Origin: Homoserinimonas sp044769865
GTDB lineage: Bacteria > Actinomycetota > Actinomycetes > Actinomycetales > Microbacteriaceae
DNA length: 64,000 nt
Reading direction: 5' to 3'
Assembly: GCF_044769865.1 (NCBI RefSeq)
Contig: NZ_JBIZWA010000001.1
Location: 1,798,001 to 1,862,000, forward strand
Shown piece by piece: positions 17,263 to 25,906 of the stretch; position 1 is the first letter of the stretch; every line of letters begins with the position of its first letter. The translations under genes and the position numbers were made by a program. Under the pieces are notes generated by a model. That model did no database searches. It was not told the origin of the DNA and was given only the letters and a program-made list of their open reading frames with translations.

Positions 17263-19314
17263 ATGGTGACGCTGAGCCAAGGTATCCCACAGGGGGCGCC
17301 GAGAAGTCGCGATGCGTCGCGGACCCACCGCACCGACATCCAGGGGCTGCGCGCGATCGCTGTGCTCTCTGTCGTGCTGTACCACTCCGGAGTCGCCACC
17401 CTTTCGGGCGGGTACGTCGGCGTTGACGTGTTCTTCGTGATCTCGGGCTTCTTGATCACGGGCCACCTTCTCACCAACCTCGAGAGGCAAGGGCGGATCG
17501 ACTTCGCACGCTTCTACGCGCGCAGGATTCGCCGAATCATTCCCGCGTCGATGGCTGTCATGGTGCTCACCGCCGTGGCGGCCTGGTTCTTCGTCCCCTC
17601 CGCGCTGCTTCCGAAGGTGCTCGGCGACGCGGCAGCCACGGCGATGTATGTCCCGAACGTCGCCTTTGCGATCCAAGGTACCGACTACCTCGCTGAGACC
17701 GCACCGTCTCCGTTCCAGCACTACTGGTCCCTCGGAATCGAAGAACAGTTCTATCTGTTCTGGCCGCTGGTCCTGTTGCTCCTGTGGACGATACTTGCCC
17801 GCGGGCATCGACCCCGCGCCCTGGCGGTTGTCGTCGCAATCCTCGTGGGCCTTTCCCTCATCGCGGGTGCGGTGTTGACGCTCCGATCCCAGCCATGGGC
17901 GTTCTTCAGCCTGCCAACGCGGGCGTGGGAGCTCGGGGTGGGAGCCTTGATCGCACTCATCGGTCCGACGATTGCGAAGAGACTGCCGCGTCCGGCGGCA
18001 ACCGCCGGAGCCTGGCTCGGGTTGGCGCTGATTCTCGTGTCGGTACTCCGCTTCGACGCTGGCACGCATTTCCCGGGCGTGGCCGCCCTTGTCCCCGTCT
18101 CGGGAGCGGCTCTCGTGATCTTCTGCGGCCAGGCTCCGACGGGCAGGGCCCTCACCCTGGTGCTCGGCAACCAGGTCATGCAGTGGATAGGGCGGATCTC
18201 CTACTCCCTGTATCTCGTTCATTGGCCGCTGCTTGTCCTGCCCGCCCTCGCTGCGCCTCAGGGACTCCTCCCACTCGAGGCCACCCTCGCCCTGGGTGCG
18301 CTCTCAGTGCCGCTCGCCTGGCTGCTTCACCACGCTGTCGAGGAGCCCTTCCGGGAACGCCGGGGCGGGTGGCGCCTTCAACCCAGAGTCGTCATCGGAA
18401 GCGCCATCGTGCTTGCTCTGATCGTCTCTGCTGGTGCGATCGGGCTCGCGCGAGTGGTGGAAGCCCGCCCGACCCATACCGATTCAGCCGTCACGTCGGC
18501 CGGAGAGCTGACTTCACCGCCTGATTTCACCGGTTTCGTGCCCTCCAACCTCAGCCCGAACCTGCAGGAGGCAGACGGAGACCTGCCCGCGGTCTACGCG
18601 AATGGGTGCCACCTCGACGCAGGTGCCGCGCAACCGCAATCGTGCAGCTTCGGAGACATCGGTTCGGACACACGCGTCGCGCTCTTCGGAGACTCGCACG
18701 CGGCATCCTGGTTTCCCGCTCTCAACGCATTGGCCGAGAATGAGGGATTCCGGCTCGATGTGTACACGAAGTCATCGTGTCCCTCTGCCGAGGTGCCCAT
18801 TCTGCGCGACGGCAACCCCTACGCGGACTGTGCGGATTGGCGCAGCGCCGTGATCGACAGGCTGGTCGAGAGCCCGCCGGACACCGTCATCATGTCCAAC
18901 CTCGCCAACTATCCGGGCCAGGGTGAGGGGTTCACGCGGAAAGTTTGGTCGGACGGCGTTGGGCTCACTGTCGCCCGCCTGGCCGATTTGTCGCGGGTCG
19001 TGGTCATCTCAGACACTCCTGCCTTCCCGCAGACCCCTGCCATCTGCCTGTCCTCGCATCTCACCGACGCGACGGCGTGTGACACAGCCGTGGGTGAGGC
19101 GATCGACCCTGAGTGGCTGGACGCAGAGGCCGCGGCCGCGACGGCGGCAGGCGGACGGGTCGTGACCCTCAACGACTATTTCTGCGACGAGGAACGGTGC
19201 GGCGCCATCATCGGCTCGACGCTCGTCTATCGCGACGCCACACACTTCACGGCGACATTCAGCAGGCAGATGGCAGACCCTCTCTGGGAGCGGCTGAGCC
19301 CTCTCCTGCGCTGA
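17263..19314 (+). CDS. O-acyltransferase with acyltransferase-3 and SGNH domains (OafA-like)
   Basis: The protein has 683 residues. Residues about 20-380 form the acyltransferase-3 membrane domain with DIQGLRAIAVLSVVLYHSG, GGYVGVDVFFVISGFLIT and the R/K-rich ARRIRRIIPAS, followed by about ten helices. After a linker, an extracytoplasmic SGNH domain has the serine motif VALFGDSHAASW and the C-terminal DATHF (Asp-x-x-His). Such proteins O-acetylate surface polysaccharides using acyl groups passed through the membrane. It lies two bases after the preceding glycosyltransferase gene and ends the operon, 7 bp from the convergent oxidoreductase gene. Confidence 0.88.
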   Translation: MVTLSQGIPQGAPRSRDASRTHRTDIQGLRAIAVLSVVLYHSGVATLSGGYVGVDVFFVISGFLITGHLLTNLERQGRIDFARFYARRIRRIIPASMAVMVLTAVAAWFFVPSALLPKVLGDAAATAMYVPNVAFAIQGTDYLAETAPSPFQHYWSLGIEEQFYLFWPLVLLLLWTILARGHRPRALAVVVAILVGLSLIAGAVLTLRSQPWAFFSLPTRAWELGVGALIALIGPTIAKRLPRPAATAGAWLGLALILVSVLRFDAGTHFPGVAALVPVSGAALVIFCGQAPTGRALTLVLGNQVMQWIGRISYSLYLVHWPLLVLPALAAPQGLLPLEATLALGALSVPLAWLLHHAVEEPFRERRGGWRLQPRVVIGSAIVLALIVSAGAIGLARVVEARPTHTDSAVTSAGELTSPPDFTGFVPSNLSPNLQEADGDLPAVYANGCHLDAGAAQPQSCSFGDIGSDTRVALFGDSHAASWFPALNALAENEGFRLDVYTKSSCPSAEVPILRDGNPYADCADWRSAVIDRLVESPPDTVIMSNLANYPGQGEGFTRKVWSDGVGLTVARLADLSRVVVISDTPAFPQTPAICLSSHLTDATACDTAVGEAIDPEWLDAEAAAATAAGGRVVTLNDYFCDEERCGAIIGSTLVYRDATHFTATFSRQMADPLWERLSPLLR

Positions 19315-19321
19315 CGCGGCC

Positions 19322-20299
19322 TCAGAGCTTGTAGTTCATCCCGTCCAGCGCCATGCGCTCCGCGATCTCGACGACGCGCGAACCCTCCTCGAGCGTCACG
19401 ATGCCCTGCGGGTCACCGGCGAGCACGGCATCGCGGAACGCCTCATGCTCTGCGAGGAGGGGCTCCTTGCGGTTGAGCGCGAAGCGGGTCATGTCACCTT
19501 CGGTGACCCCGCGGAACGTCGACGCCTGCTCCCACGTGTTCTCGATAACCCCGTTCTGGTAGTGCGTGAGGTCGGCGGTGAGGGTGTCCGCGACGAGCGC
19601 ACCCTTCTCACCCGTGATGATCGTGGTGCGCTCCTTGAACGGCGTCAGCCAGTTCACGGTGTGCGAGGCGATCGTGCCACGGCTCAGCGTGCCGATCGCG
19701 ATCACCATGTCCTCGTGGTCCCTGCCGCTGCGGTGCGCCGTGCGGGCATTCACCGACACGTACTCCTGCTGGGCCACCCACGCGGTGAGGTCGATGTCGT
19801 GCGAGGCGAGGTCCTTGATGACCCCGACATCCGCGATCCGTCCCGGGAAGGGCCCCTGCCGACGCGTGGCGATCTGGTAGATCTCACCGATCAGGCCATC
19901 TTCGATGCGCGCTCTCGCCGACTGCAGGGCGGGGTTGTAGCGCTCGATGTGGCCCACGCCGCCGATCAGGCCCGCCGCGGCGAAGAGCGCCCGCAGCTCA
20001 GTCGCCTCGTCAGACGTCGAGGCGACCGGCTTCTCGATGAGGGCGTGGATGCCGCGTTCCGCGAGCGAGCGCGCGATGTCGAGGTGGTACACGGTGGGAG
20101 CAGCGACGACGCAGTAGTCGAAGCCCATGTCGAGGAACTCGTGCAGGTCTTTCACGACCGGCTTACGCTCGATCGTCGCTGGCACGGAGTCAGCGGGGTC
20201 GTAGACGCCCACGAAGTCGACGCCTTCGAGCCCGTTGAGCACCCGACTGTGGTGGCGGCCCATCACTCCGAGGCCGAGTACGCCTGCGCGCAGCGCCAT
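19322..20299 (-). CDS. Gfo/Idh/MocA oxidoreductase, UDP-GlcNAcA 3-dehydrogenase-like (WbpB/WlbA)
   Basis: This 325-residue NAD-dependent oxidoreductase has GLGVMGRHHSRVL at the N-terminus, the ALIEKPVAS motif and GGVGHIERYNPA, a segment typical of WbpB/WlbA enzymes. These oxidise C3 of UDP-GlcNAc uronic acid, giving the keto sugar for transamination. The gene is third in a minus-strand operon after WbpD- and WbpE-like genes; its ATG overlaps the preceding stop by one base. The set (dehydrogenase at 6857, WbpB, WbpE, WbpD) matches the 2,3-diacetamido-uronic acid pathway. Confidence 0.87.
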   Translation of the reverse strand: MALRAGVLGLGVMGRHHSRVLNGLEGVDFVGVYDPADSVPATIERKPVVKDLHEFLDMGFDYCVVAAPTVYHLDIARSLAERGIHALIEKPVASTSDEATELRALFAAAGLIGGVGHIERYNPALQSARARIEDGLIGEIYQIATRRQGPFPGRIADVGVIKDLASHDIDLTAWVAQQEYVSVNARTAHRSGRDHEDMVIAIGTLSRGTIASHTVNWLTPFKERTTIITGEKGALVADTLTADLTHYQNGVIENTWEQASTFRGVTEGDMTRFALNRKEPLLAEHEAFRDAVLAGDPQGIVTLEEGSRVVEIAERMALDGMNYKL

Positions 20300-21375
20300 C
20301 AGGCACCCGCCTTGGCAACGTCGTTGACTGCAGAGACGATCGTCTCGAGGTCGCCCTGCGAGAGACTCGGATGCACCGGCAGCGAGATCACCTCGGCCGC
20401 CGCCTTCTCGGTCTGCGGCAAGTCCAGCTCAAGTTCGAACGACGGCAGGCGGTGGATCGGGGTGGGGTAGTAGACACCGTTGCCGACTCCACGCTCCGTG
20501 AGTTCGGCGGCGAAGGCGTCGCGGTCGCGGCCGTCCACTCGGATCGTGTACTGGTGGTAGACGTGCACGGCGCCGTCAGCCACGCTCGGCGTGATCACGC
20601 CCGTGATGTGCTCGGTGAGGAAGGCGGCATTCGACTGACGCTTGGCCGTCCATCCGGCCAGCTTCGTGAGCTGGACGCGGCCGATCGCGGCGTGCAGGTC
20701 GGTCATGCGGGTATTGAAGCCGACGATCTCGTTCGCGTAGCGCTTCTCCATTCCCTGGTTGCGCAGCAGTCGGATCACGCGTGCTGTCTCCTCCGACGGG
20801 GTCGTGACCATTCCGCCCTCGCCGGAGGTCATGTTCTTCGTCGGATAGAAGGAGAAGCACGCGGCGTCGCCCCAGGCCCCAACTGAGACGCCGTCGAGTG
20901 CCGCCGCGTGAGCCTGCGCGGCGTCCTCGATGAGCTTGAGGCCGTGCTTCTTTGCGAGCTTGGCGAACTGCACCATCGCGGCTGGATGTCCGTAGAGATG
21001 CACGGGCATGATCGCGCGGGTGCGTGGAGTGATGGCGGCCTCAGCGGCGCGCGGGTCGAGGCAGAACGAGTCGATGTCGATGTCGGCGAAGATGGCCGTA
21101 GCGCCAGCGAGATGCACCGCGTTCGCAGTTGCGGCGAAACTGAACGACGGCACGATTACTTCGTCGCCCGCGCCGACCCCCGCCGCGATGAGAGCCATGT
21201 GCAGCGCGGAAGTGCCCGAGTTGACCGCCACCGAGTACCGGCCGTCGACGATACGCGAGAACTCGTCTTCAAACGCCGCGACCTCCGGGCCCTGTGCGAG
21301 CATGCCGGAACGCATGACCCGATCGACGGCCTCCCGCTCTTCGTCACCGATGATGGGCTTCGCTGCAGGGATCAT
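20299..21375 (-). CDS. DegT/DnrJ/EryC1 aminotransferase (WbpE/WlbC-like)
   Basis: This 358-residue PLP enzyme carries the Schiff-base lysine K180 in FYPTKNMTSGEGG. It has VNSGTSALHMAL, FADIDIDSF and EDAAQAHAA, all typical of sugar 3-aminotransferases. In this context it should transaminate the 3-keto UDP-GlcNAc uronic acid to the 3-amino sugar. ATG overlaps the acetyltransferase stop (ATGA) and its own stop overlaps the WbpB-like start. Unlike the DegT-fold protein at 34734, it keeps the catalytic lysine. Confidence 0.9.
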   Translation of the reverse strand: MIPAAKPIIGDEEREAVDRVMRSGMLAQGPEVAAFEDEFSRIVDGRYSVAVNSGTSALHMALIAAGVGAGDEVIVPSFSFAATANAVHLAGATAIFADIDIDSFCLDPRAAEAAITPRTRAIMPVHLYGHPAAMVQFAKLAKKHGLKLIEDAAQAHAAALDGVSVGAWGDAACFSFYPTKNMTSGEGGMVTTPSEETARVIRLLRNQGMEKRYANEIVGFNTRMTDLHAAIGRVQLTKLAGWTAKRQSNAAFLTEHITGVITPSVADGAVHVYHQYTIRVDGRDRDAFAAELTERGVGNGVYYPTPIHRLPSFELELDLPQTEKAAAEVISLPVHPSLSQGDLETIVSAVNDVAKAGA

Positions 21376-21980
21376 GCGTCAACTTCCGTGAGGGTGTTTG
21401 CTTCGGTCTGCCGGTACTTCGCGCCGGTCTTAGGGCAGGTCCACTCGCCAGCGCCGGCATCGACCAGGGGGTGGCCGGCCCGCCCCACCCAGCCGATGCG
21501 ACGAGCGGGATTACCGACGACGAGTGCGAATGCCGGGACATCTTTCACCACAGTCGAGCCCGAGCCGACGAGCGCCCATTCGCCGATGGTGAGCGGGGCG
21601 ATGCACACGCTCTTTGCGCCGATGGAGGCGCCGCGGCGCACCGTGACACCCACCGCGTCCCAATCCGACGCCGACTTGGGGGATCCGTCTTCGTTGATCG
21701 CCCGCGGGAACTGGTCGTTCGTGAACACGACGGCTGGTCCAACGAAGACCCCGTCCTCAAGCACAGCCGGTTCGTAGACGAGGGCGTGGTTCTGAACCTT
21801 GCAGTTGTCGCCCATGGTGACGCCGGATCCGATATAGGCGGCGCGCCCGACGATGCAGTTCTCGCCGATCTGAGCATTCTCGCGCACCTGCGCGTAGTGC
21901 CAGATTTTCGCGGAAGGAGCAATGCGCGCGGAGTCGGCGACGTCCGCCGTCTCATTGATGAGGCCGGTGCTCGAAGACAT
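21372..21980 (-). CDS. Sugar N-acetyltransferase, left-handed beta-helix (WbpD/WlbB-like)
   Basis: The protein has 202 residues with hexapeptide-repeat character (IAPSAKIWHYAQVRENAQIGENCIVG through VRRGASIGAKSVCIAPLTIG). VYEPAVLEDGVFVGPAVVFTND is characteristic of UDP-3-amino-sugar acetyltransferases of the WbpD/WlbB type. The C-terminus ends with a short CPKTGAKY stretch found in several relatives. ATG 21980 is chosen because GGAG lies 5 nt upstream and the helix begins soon after; a longer open frame upstream is antisense to the divergent gene. First gene of the operon 21980-19322. Confidence 0.87.
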   Translation of the reverse strand: MSSSTGLINETADVADSARIAPSAKIWHYAQVRENAQIGENCIVGRAAYIGSGVTMGDNCKVQNHALVYEPAVLEDGVFVGPAVVFTNDQFPRAINEDGSPKSASDWDAVGVTVRRGASIGAKSVCIAPLTIGEWALVGSGSTVVKDVPAFALVVGNPARRIGWVGRAGHPLVDAGAGEWTCPKTGAKYRQTEANTLTEVDA

Positions 21981-22110
21981 GGAACTCCACTGGGAAAGGG
22001 AAAACGTCGTGCCCATGGTATCCGCAGAGTCAGAGAGAGGCTTCAGGTGCTCGGCGAAACCAGCGTTGCTAGACTCCGGAGGTCCCTTTTCTTCTCCCCG
22101 AAAGGCGCCC
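21981..22110. promoter_or_regulatory. Divergent promoter region
   Basis: This 130-bp gap lies between the WbpD-like gene (minus) and the fused glycosyltransferase (plus). Plus-strand TAGACT at 22070-22075 is a -10 candidate; a minus-strand TACCAT lies near 22020-22015. Both genes have ribosome sites, so these transcripts have leaders. I see no strong -35 element. Confidence 0.4.
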
Positions 22111-24591
22111 ATGCCCAAGCTCCGACCGGGTGTCGTCTCTGTTGTCCTCGTGAACTTCCGAGGCGCTGACGATACGATCGAGGCCATCGGGCACCTCGGC
22201 AGGCTCGACTGGCCGCAGGAGCGGCTTGAGATCGTTGTCGTGGAGAACGGTTCCGGCGACGACAGCGCCGAGCGCATCCGGGCCGCCGCACCCCACGTAA
22301 ACCTGGTCGTCTCGAAGACGAACGACGGCTTCGCCGGGGGATGCAACAGGGGAGTGGCCGCCTCAAGCGGCGAGTACATCGCACTCTTGAACAACGACGC
22401 ACGCCCGGACGAGAAGTGGGTGCGCGCCGCCGTCGAGAAGTTCGAGACATCCGACAAGATCGGTGCCGTCGCGAGCCGCGTGCTCGACTGGGAGGGCGAG
22501 AAGGTCGACTTCATCGGCTCCGCCATGACCTGGTACGGCATGGGCTACAAGCCGTTCACGGCCGAGCCGATCCCCAAGACCCCGGATGTGCCGCAGGACG
22601 TGCTCTTCGGCACCGGCTCCGCGATGTTCGTTCGGCGCGACGTCTATGACGCACTCGGCGGCTTCGACGAGCGCTACTTCATGTTCTTCGAAGACGTCGA
22701 CCTTGGCTGGCGTCTCAACCTGCGCGGATGGCGTTACGCATACGAGCCCACCTCCCTCGCGTACCACAAGCACCACGCGTCGATGGCGGAGTTCGGCCCC
22801 TACAAGGAGACCTACCTCCTCGAACGAAACGCACTCTTTACCCTCTATAAGAACCTCGAAGAGGACGGCCTGCGCGAAGCGCTACCCGCCGCGACGATGC
22901 TCGCCATCCGTCGGGGCATCACGCGCGCGGGACTCGACTCCACCGCATACGACCTGCGGAAGCCCGGGGGCGACGACACCGACACCGACACCGTCTCCAA
23001 GCAGGCGGTCGCAGCGATGTTCGCGATCGACCAGCTCGTCGAGAACCTGCCGTCACTGCGCAAGAGCCGCGACGAGATCCAGACCACGCGCACCGTCAGC
23101 GACGGCATGCTCTGGCGCCTCTTCGGCCAAGTGGATGCTCCGGTGTACCAAGAGGAGAAGTACCTCGACGGCTACACCGACATCGTCAGTGCCTTCGACG
23201 TCCTCGAACCCACCGAGCGCACCCGCGTCGTGATCGTCACCGGCGACCCGATCGGCAAGAAGCTCGCCGGCCCCGCCATCCGTGCCTGGAACATGGCCGA
23301 GCTACTCTCCCGTGACAACGACGTCTGTCTCGTCACCCTTTCGGGCGCGGAGGAGATGGACGCTCCCTTCCGCATCGAGCACGTGCGCCCGGGTGACGAC
23401 GGCAAGTTCGGGCCGCTCGAGAAGTGGGCGGATGTCATCGTCTTCCAAGGGCACGCGATGGCCGTCTTCGAGTCGATCCGCACGAGCTCCAAGATCCTCG
23501 TCGTCGACATTTACGACCCCATGCACCTCGAACAGCTTGAGCAGGGGAGGGAGCTGCCGGCCGCCCAGTGGACGCAGCAGGTGGCCGAGGCGACGGAGGT
23601 GCTCAACGAGCAGTTGCAGCGGGGAGACTTCTTCCTCTGCGCATCCGATCGGCAGAAGATGTTCTGGCTCGGCCAGCTCGCCGCACTCGGGCGCATCAAC
23701 CCGCTCAACTACGACGGTGACCCCGATCTTGATGGGCTCATCAGCATCGCTCCGTTCGGGCTTTCCGCGACGCCGCCCACGCACGAACGCGAGGTGCTCA
23801 AGGGTGTCATGCCGGGCATCGACCGTGACGACAAGGTGCTGCTGTGGAGCGGCGGCCTCTACAACTGGTTCGACCCCAAGACGCTGATCCGCGCCGTTGC
23901 CGATCTCTCCCAGCGCCGCGAGGGCGTGCGTCTCTTCTTCCAGGGCACCAAGCATCCGCACCCCGGCGTGCCCGAGATGCGCATCGTGAAGGAGTCCCGC
24001 GCGCTCGCCGAGGAGCTTGGCGCACTCGACACCTCAGTCTTCTTTAACCCCTCGTGGGTCGACTACGCCGACCGGCAGAACTACCTCACCGAGGCGGATG
24101 CCGGCGTCAGCACGCACTTCTCGCACATCGAGACCACCTTCTCGTTCCGCACCCGCATCCTCGACTACCTCTGGGCTGAGCTGCCCATGGTCGTCACCGA
24201 GGGCGACCACTTCGCCGAACTGATCGCCGCCGAGAACCTCGGTGTCGTCGTCAAGGCAGAGGATGTCGCGGGGCTGTCGGCCGCGCTTGAACGGGTGCTC
24301 TTCGACGAGGAGTTCATTGCCGAGGCGAAGGCTAACATCCGCCGGGTGCGCGAGCGGTACTTCTGGGAGGCGGCCCTCGCCCCGCTCGTCGACTTCGTCG
24401 CTGACGCAGAGCACGCGGCCGACCACCGCGGCCTGACCGCCGCCCAACTCGCCGCGGCGGCCCAGGGGCGCAAGCAGCGTCGCCGCTCCGGGCTCATGCA
24501 CGACATCGGTCGCGCCGCCTTCTACCTGCGTACGGCGGGTCCCTCCGCGGTCGCAGGCAAGGTCGCGAAGCGCCTGAAGAGGCGCGGATGA
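22111..24591 (+). CDS. Two-domain glycosyltransferase (GT2 + GT4-like)
   Basis: This 826-residue protein joins two enzymes. Residues about 8-290 are a GT2 domain with VSVVLVNFRGADD, NDGFAGGCNRGV, LNNDARPDE and FFEDVDLGWRLN (rhamnosyltransferase-like). From about 375 a GT-B domain begins (VVIVTGDPIGKKLAGPAIRAWNMAELL). Its donor half includes LWSGGLYNWFDPKTLIRAV, FFQGTKHPHP and THFSHIETTFSFRTRILDYLWAELP. A basic tail (GRKQRRRS, AKRLKRRG) may sit at the membrane. ATG 22111 has GAAAGG 5 nt upstream. The fusion suggests two consecutive transfers in one repeat unit. The downstream acyltransferase overlaps by ATGA. Confidence 0.87.
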   Translation: MPKLRPGVVSVVLVNFRGADDTIEAIGHLGRLDWPQERLEIVVVENGSGDDSAERIRAAAPHVNLVVSKTNDGFAGGCNRGVAASSGEYIALLNNDARPDEKWVRAAVEKFETSDKIGAVASRVLDWEGEKVDFIGSAMTWYGMGYKPFTAEPIPKTPDVPQDVLFGTGSAMFVRRDVYDALGGFDERYFMFFEDVDLGWRLNLRGWRYAYEPTSLAYHKHHASMAEFGPYKETYLLERNALFTLYKNLEEDGLREALPAATMLAIRRGITRAGLDSTAYDLRKPGGDDTDTDTVSKQAVAAMFAIDQLVENLPSLRKSRDEIQTTRTVSDGMLWRLFGQVDAPVYQEEKYLDGYTDIVSAFDVLEPTERTRVVIVTGDPIGKKLAGPAIRAWNMAELLSRDNDVCLVTLSGAEEMDAPFRIEHVRPGDDGKFGPLEKWADVIVFQGHAMAVFESIRTSSKILVVDIYDPMHLEQLEQGRELPAAQWTQQVAEATEVLNEQLQRGDFFLCASDRQKMFWLGQLAALGRINPLNYDGDPDLDGLISIAPFGLSATPPTHEREVLKGVMPGIDRDDKVLLWSGGLYNWFDPKTLIRAVADLSQRREGVRLFFQGTKHPHPGVPEMRIVKESRALAEELGALDTSVFFNPSWVDYADRQNYLTEADAGVSTHFSHIETTFSFRTRILDYLWAELPMVVTEGDHFAELIAAENLGVVVKAEDVAGLSAALERVLFDEEFIAEAKANIRRVRERYFWEAALAPLVDFVADAEHAADHRGLTAAQLAAAAQGRKQRRRSGLMHDIGRAAFYLRTAGPSAVAGKVAKRLKRRG

Positions 24592-25844
24592 CTTCTTCCA
24601 GCCCGGCCGAACAGCTTCCGGAGTCCACACCGCGACCACGCGTTCGCGTGCGCCAATCGCTGTCTGGGGGTATGGCTGGTCACCACAACTCTTTGGGATT
24701 GCTGCGCCTAGTTCTTGCCTCGGCCGTGATTTTCTCCCACGCCTTCCCGCTTGGAGGCTGGGGCAACGACCCCATGCCGCTCATCGTGAGGAATCAGGAG
24801 ACGATCGGCGGAATCGCCGTCGTCGGCTTCTTCGCCATCAGCGGCTACCTCATCGCCAAGAGCGGTGCGGGCTCCGACATCGTGCAGTTCCTGTGGCGAC
24901 GCGTGTTGCGCATCTTCCCGGCCTTCTGGCTGGTGCTCGCCGTTGGCGCCTTCGTCGTCGGCCCGATCGTATGGCTGCTGGATGGCAACCCGCTTCGTGC
25001 GTACTTCACGGTTGGGGGTGGCGGTCCGGTGAGCTACATCGTTGCCAACGCCGACCTCACCATGCGGGCCTGGGGGGTGCAGGACGTCTTCGCCGCGACG
25101 ACGCCCTACGGCGAACTCGCCGGAACCAGCGTGCTCAACGGCTCCCTCTGGACCCTGGCCTACGAATGGTCCTGCTACCTGCTCATCGCCCTCTTCTTGG
25201 TCATCGGCGCGCTGAGGCACGCACGTTGGTTGGTTGTGCTCGCGACCCTCGGTTTCCTTGCCGTCTCACTCTCGAACACCTTCTTGCCAACTCTCGTGCC
25301 CTCGATCATTCCGATGCTGGGCGATCCATACCGAGTCAATCTCACCTACATCTTCCTGATCGGGGCCTGCCTGGGTCTCTACTCCAAGGCGATCCCGCTC
25401 AATAACGTGCTGGGCATCACCAGCGGTGCCGTCGTCATCCTTACGCTCGCCTTTGGCGGGTGGGTGCTGATCGGTTACCCAGCCTTCGCTTATCTTCTGC
25501 TGTGGGCCGCGGCGAAGCTGCCGGCGCGTGTGCAGTGGATCGGCGCCAAGAATGACTACTCCTACGGCATCTACGTCTACGGCTTCCTTGTGCAACAGTT
25601 CACCGCCTACCTGGGCTGGCACAATTGGGGATACGTCGGATGGGTCGCCACGACGCTCATCGTCACCTTCGGGTGCGCGTGGCTGAGCTGGCATGGCCTC
25701 GAGAAGCGCGCCATGACGCTCAAGGACCTCGGGCCGGGACGGGGCATCCGCTGGTGGTTCCGCTGGGCACGTGACCGCCTCCGCGGCCCGCAACCCCCTG
25801 CGGAAACCGGTGCAGAGCATCCGGCACCCGCACGCGCCGAATAG
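24588..25844 (+). CDS. Acyltransferase-3 family membrane protein
   Basis: The protein has 418 residues. A cytoplasmic N-terminus (about 35 residues) is followed by about ten helices. Acyltransferase-3 marks are LRLVLASAVIFSHAFPLGG, GFFAISGYLIAKS, a basic LWRRVLRIFPAFW segment and YSYGIYVYGF. Unlike the protein at 17263, it has no SGNH domain. It probably transfers an acyl group onto the polysaccharide or its lipid-linked unit. ATG overlaps the previous stop (ATGA). The target sugar is unknown. Confidence 0.85.
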   Translation: MTSSSPAEQLPESTPRPRVRVRQSLSGGMAGHHNSLGLLRLVLASAVIFSHAFPLGGWGNDPMPLIVRNQETIGGIAVVGFFAISGYLIAKSGAGSDIVQFLWRRVLRIFPAFWLVLAVGAFVVGPIVWLLDGNPLRAYFTVGGGGPVSYIVANADLTMRAWGVQDVFAATTPYGELAGTSVLNGSLWTLAYEWSCYLLIALFLVIGALRHARWLVVLATLGFLAVSLSNTFLPTLVPSIIPMLGDPYRVNLTYIFLIGACLGLYSKAIPLNNVLGITSGAVVILTLAFGGWVLIGYPAFAYLLLWAAAKLPARVQWIGAKNDYSYGIYVYGFLVQQFTAYLGWHNWGYVGWVATTLIVTFGCAWLSWHGLEKRAMTLKDLGPGRGIRWWFRWARDRLRGPQPPAETGAEHPAPARAE

Positions 25845-25866
25845 CGCTGACCCGCTGCGCGCTCGC

Positions 25867-25872
25867 TAGAGT
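25867..25872 (+). promoter_or_regulatory. -10-like hexamer upstream of the epimerase gene
   Basis: TAGAGT lies 34 nt before the TTG start in a 62-bp gap. The gene also has a strong AAGGAG ribosome site, so a short leader is expected here. Confidence 0.35.
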
Positions 25873-25906
25873 CGAACAATCCCTTATTACCGCAAGGAGA
25901 CACCTC

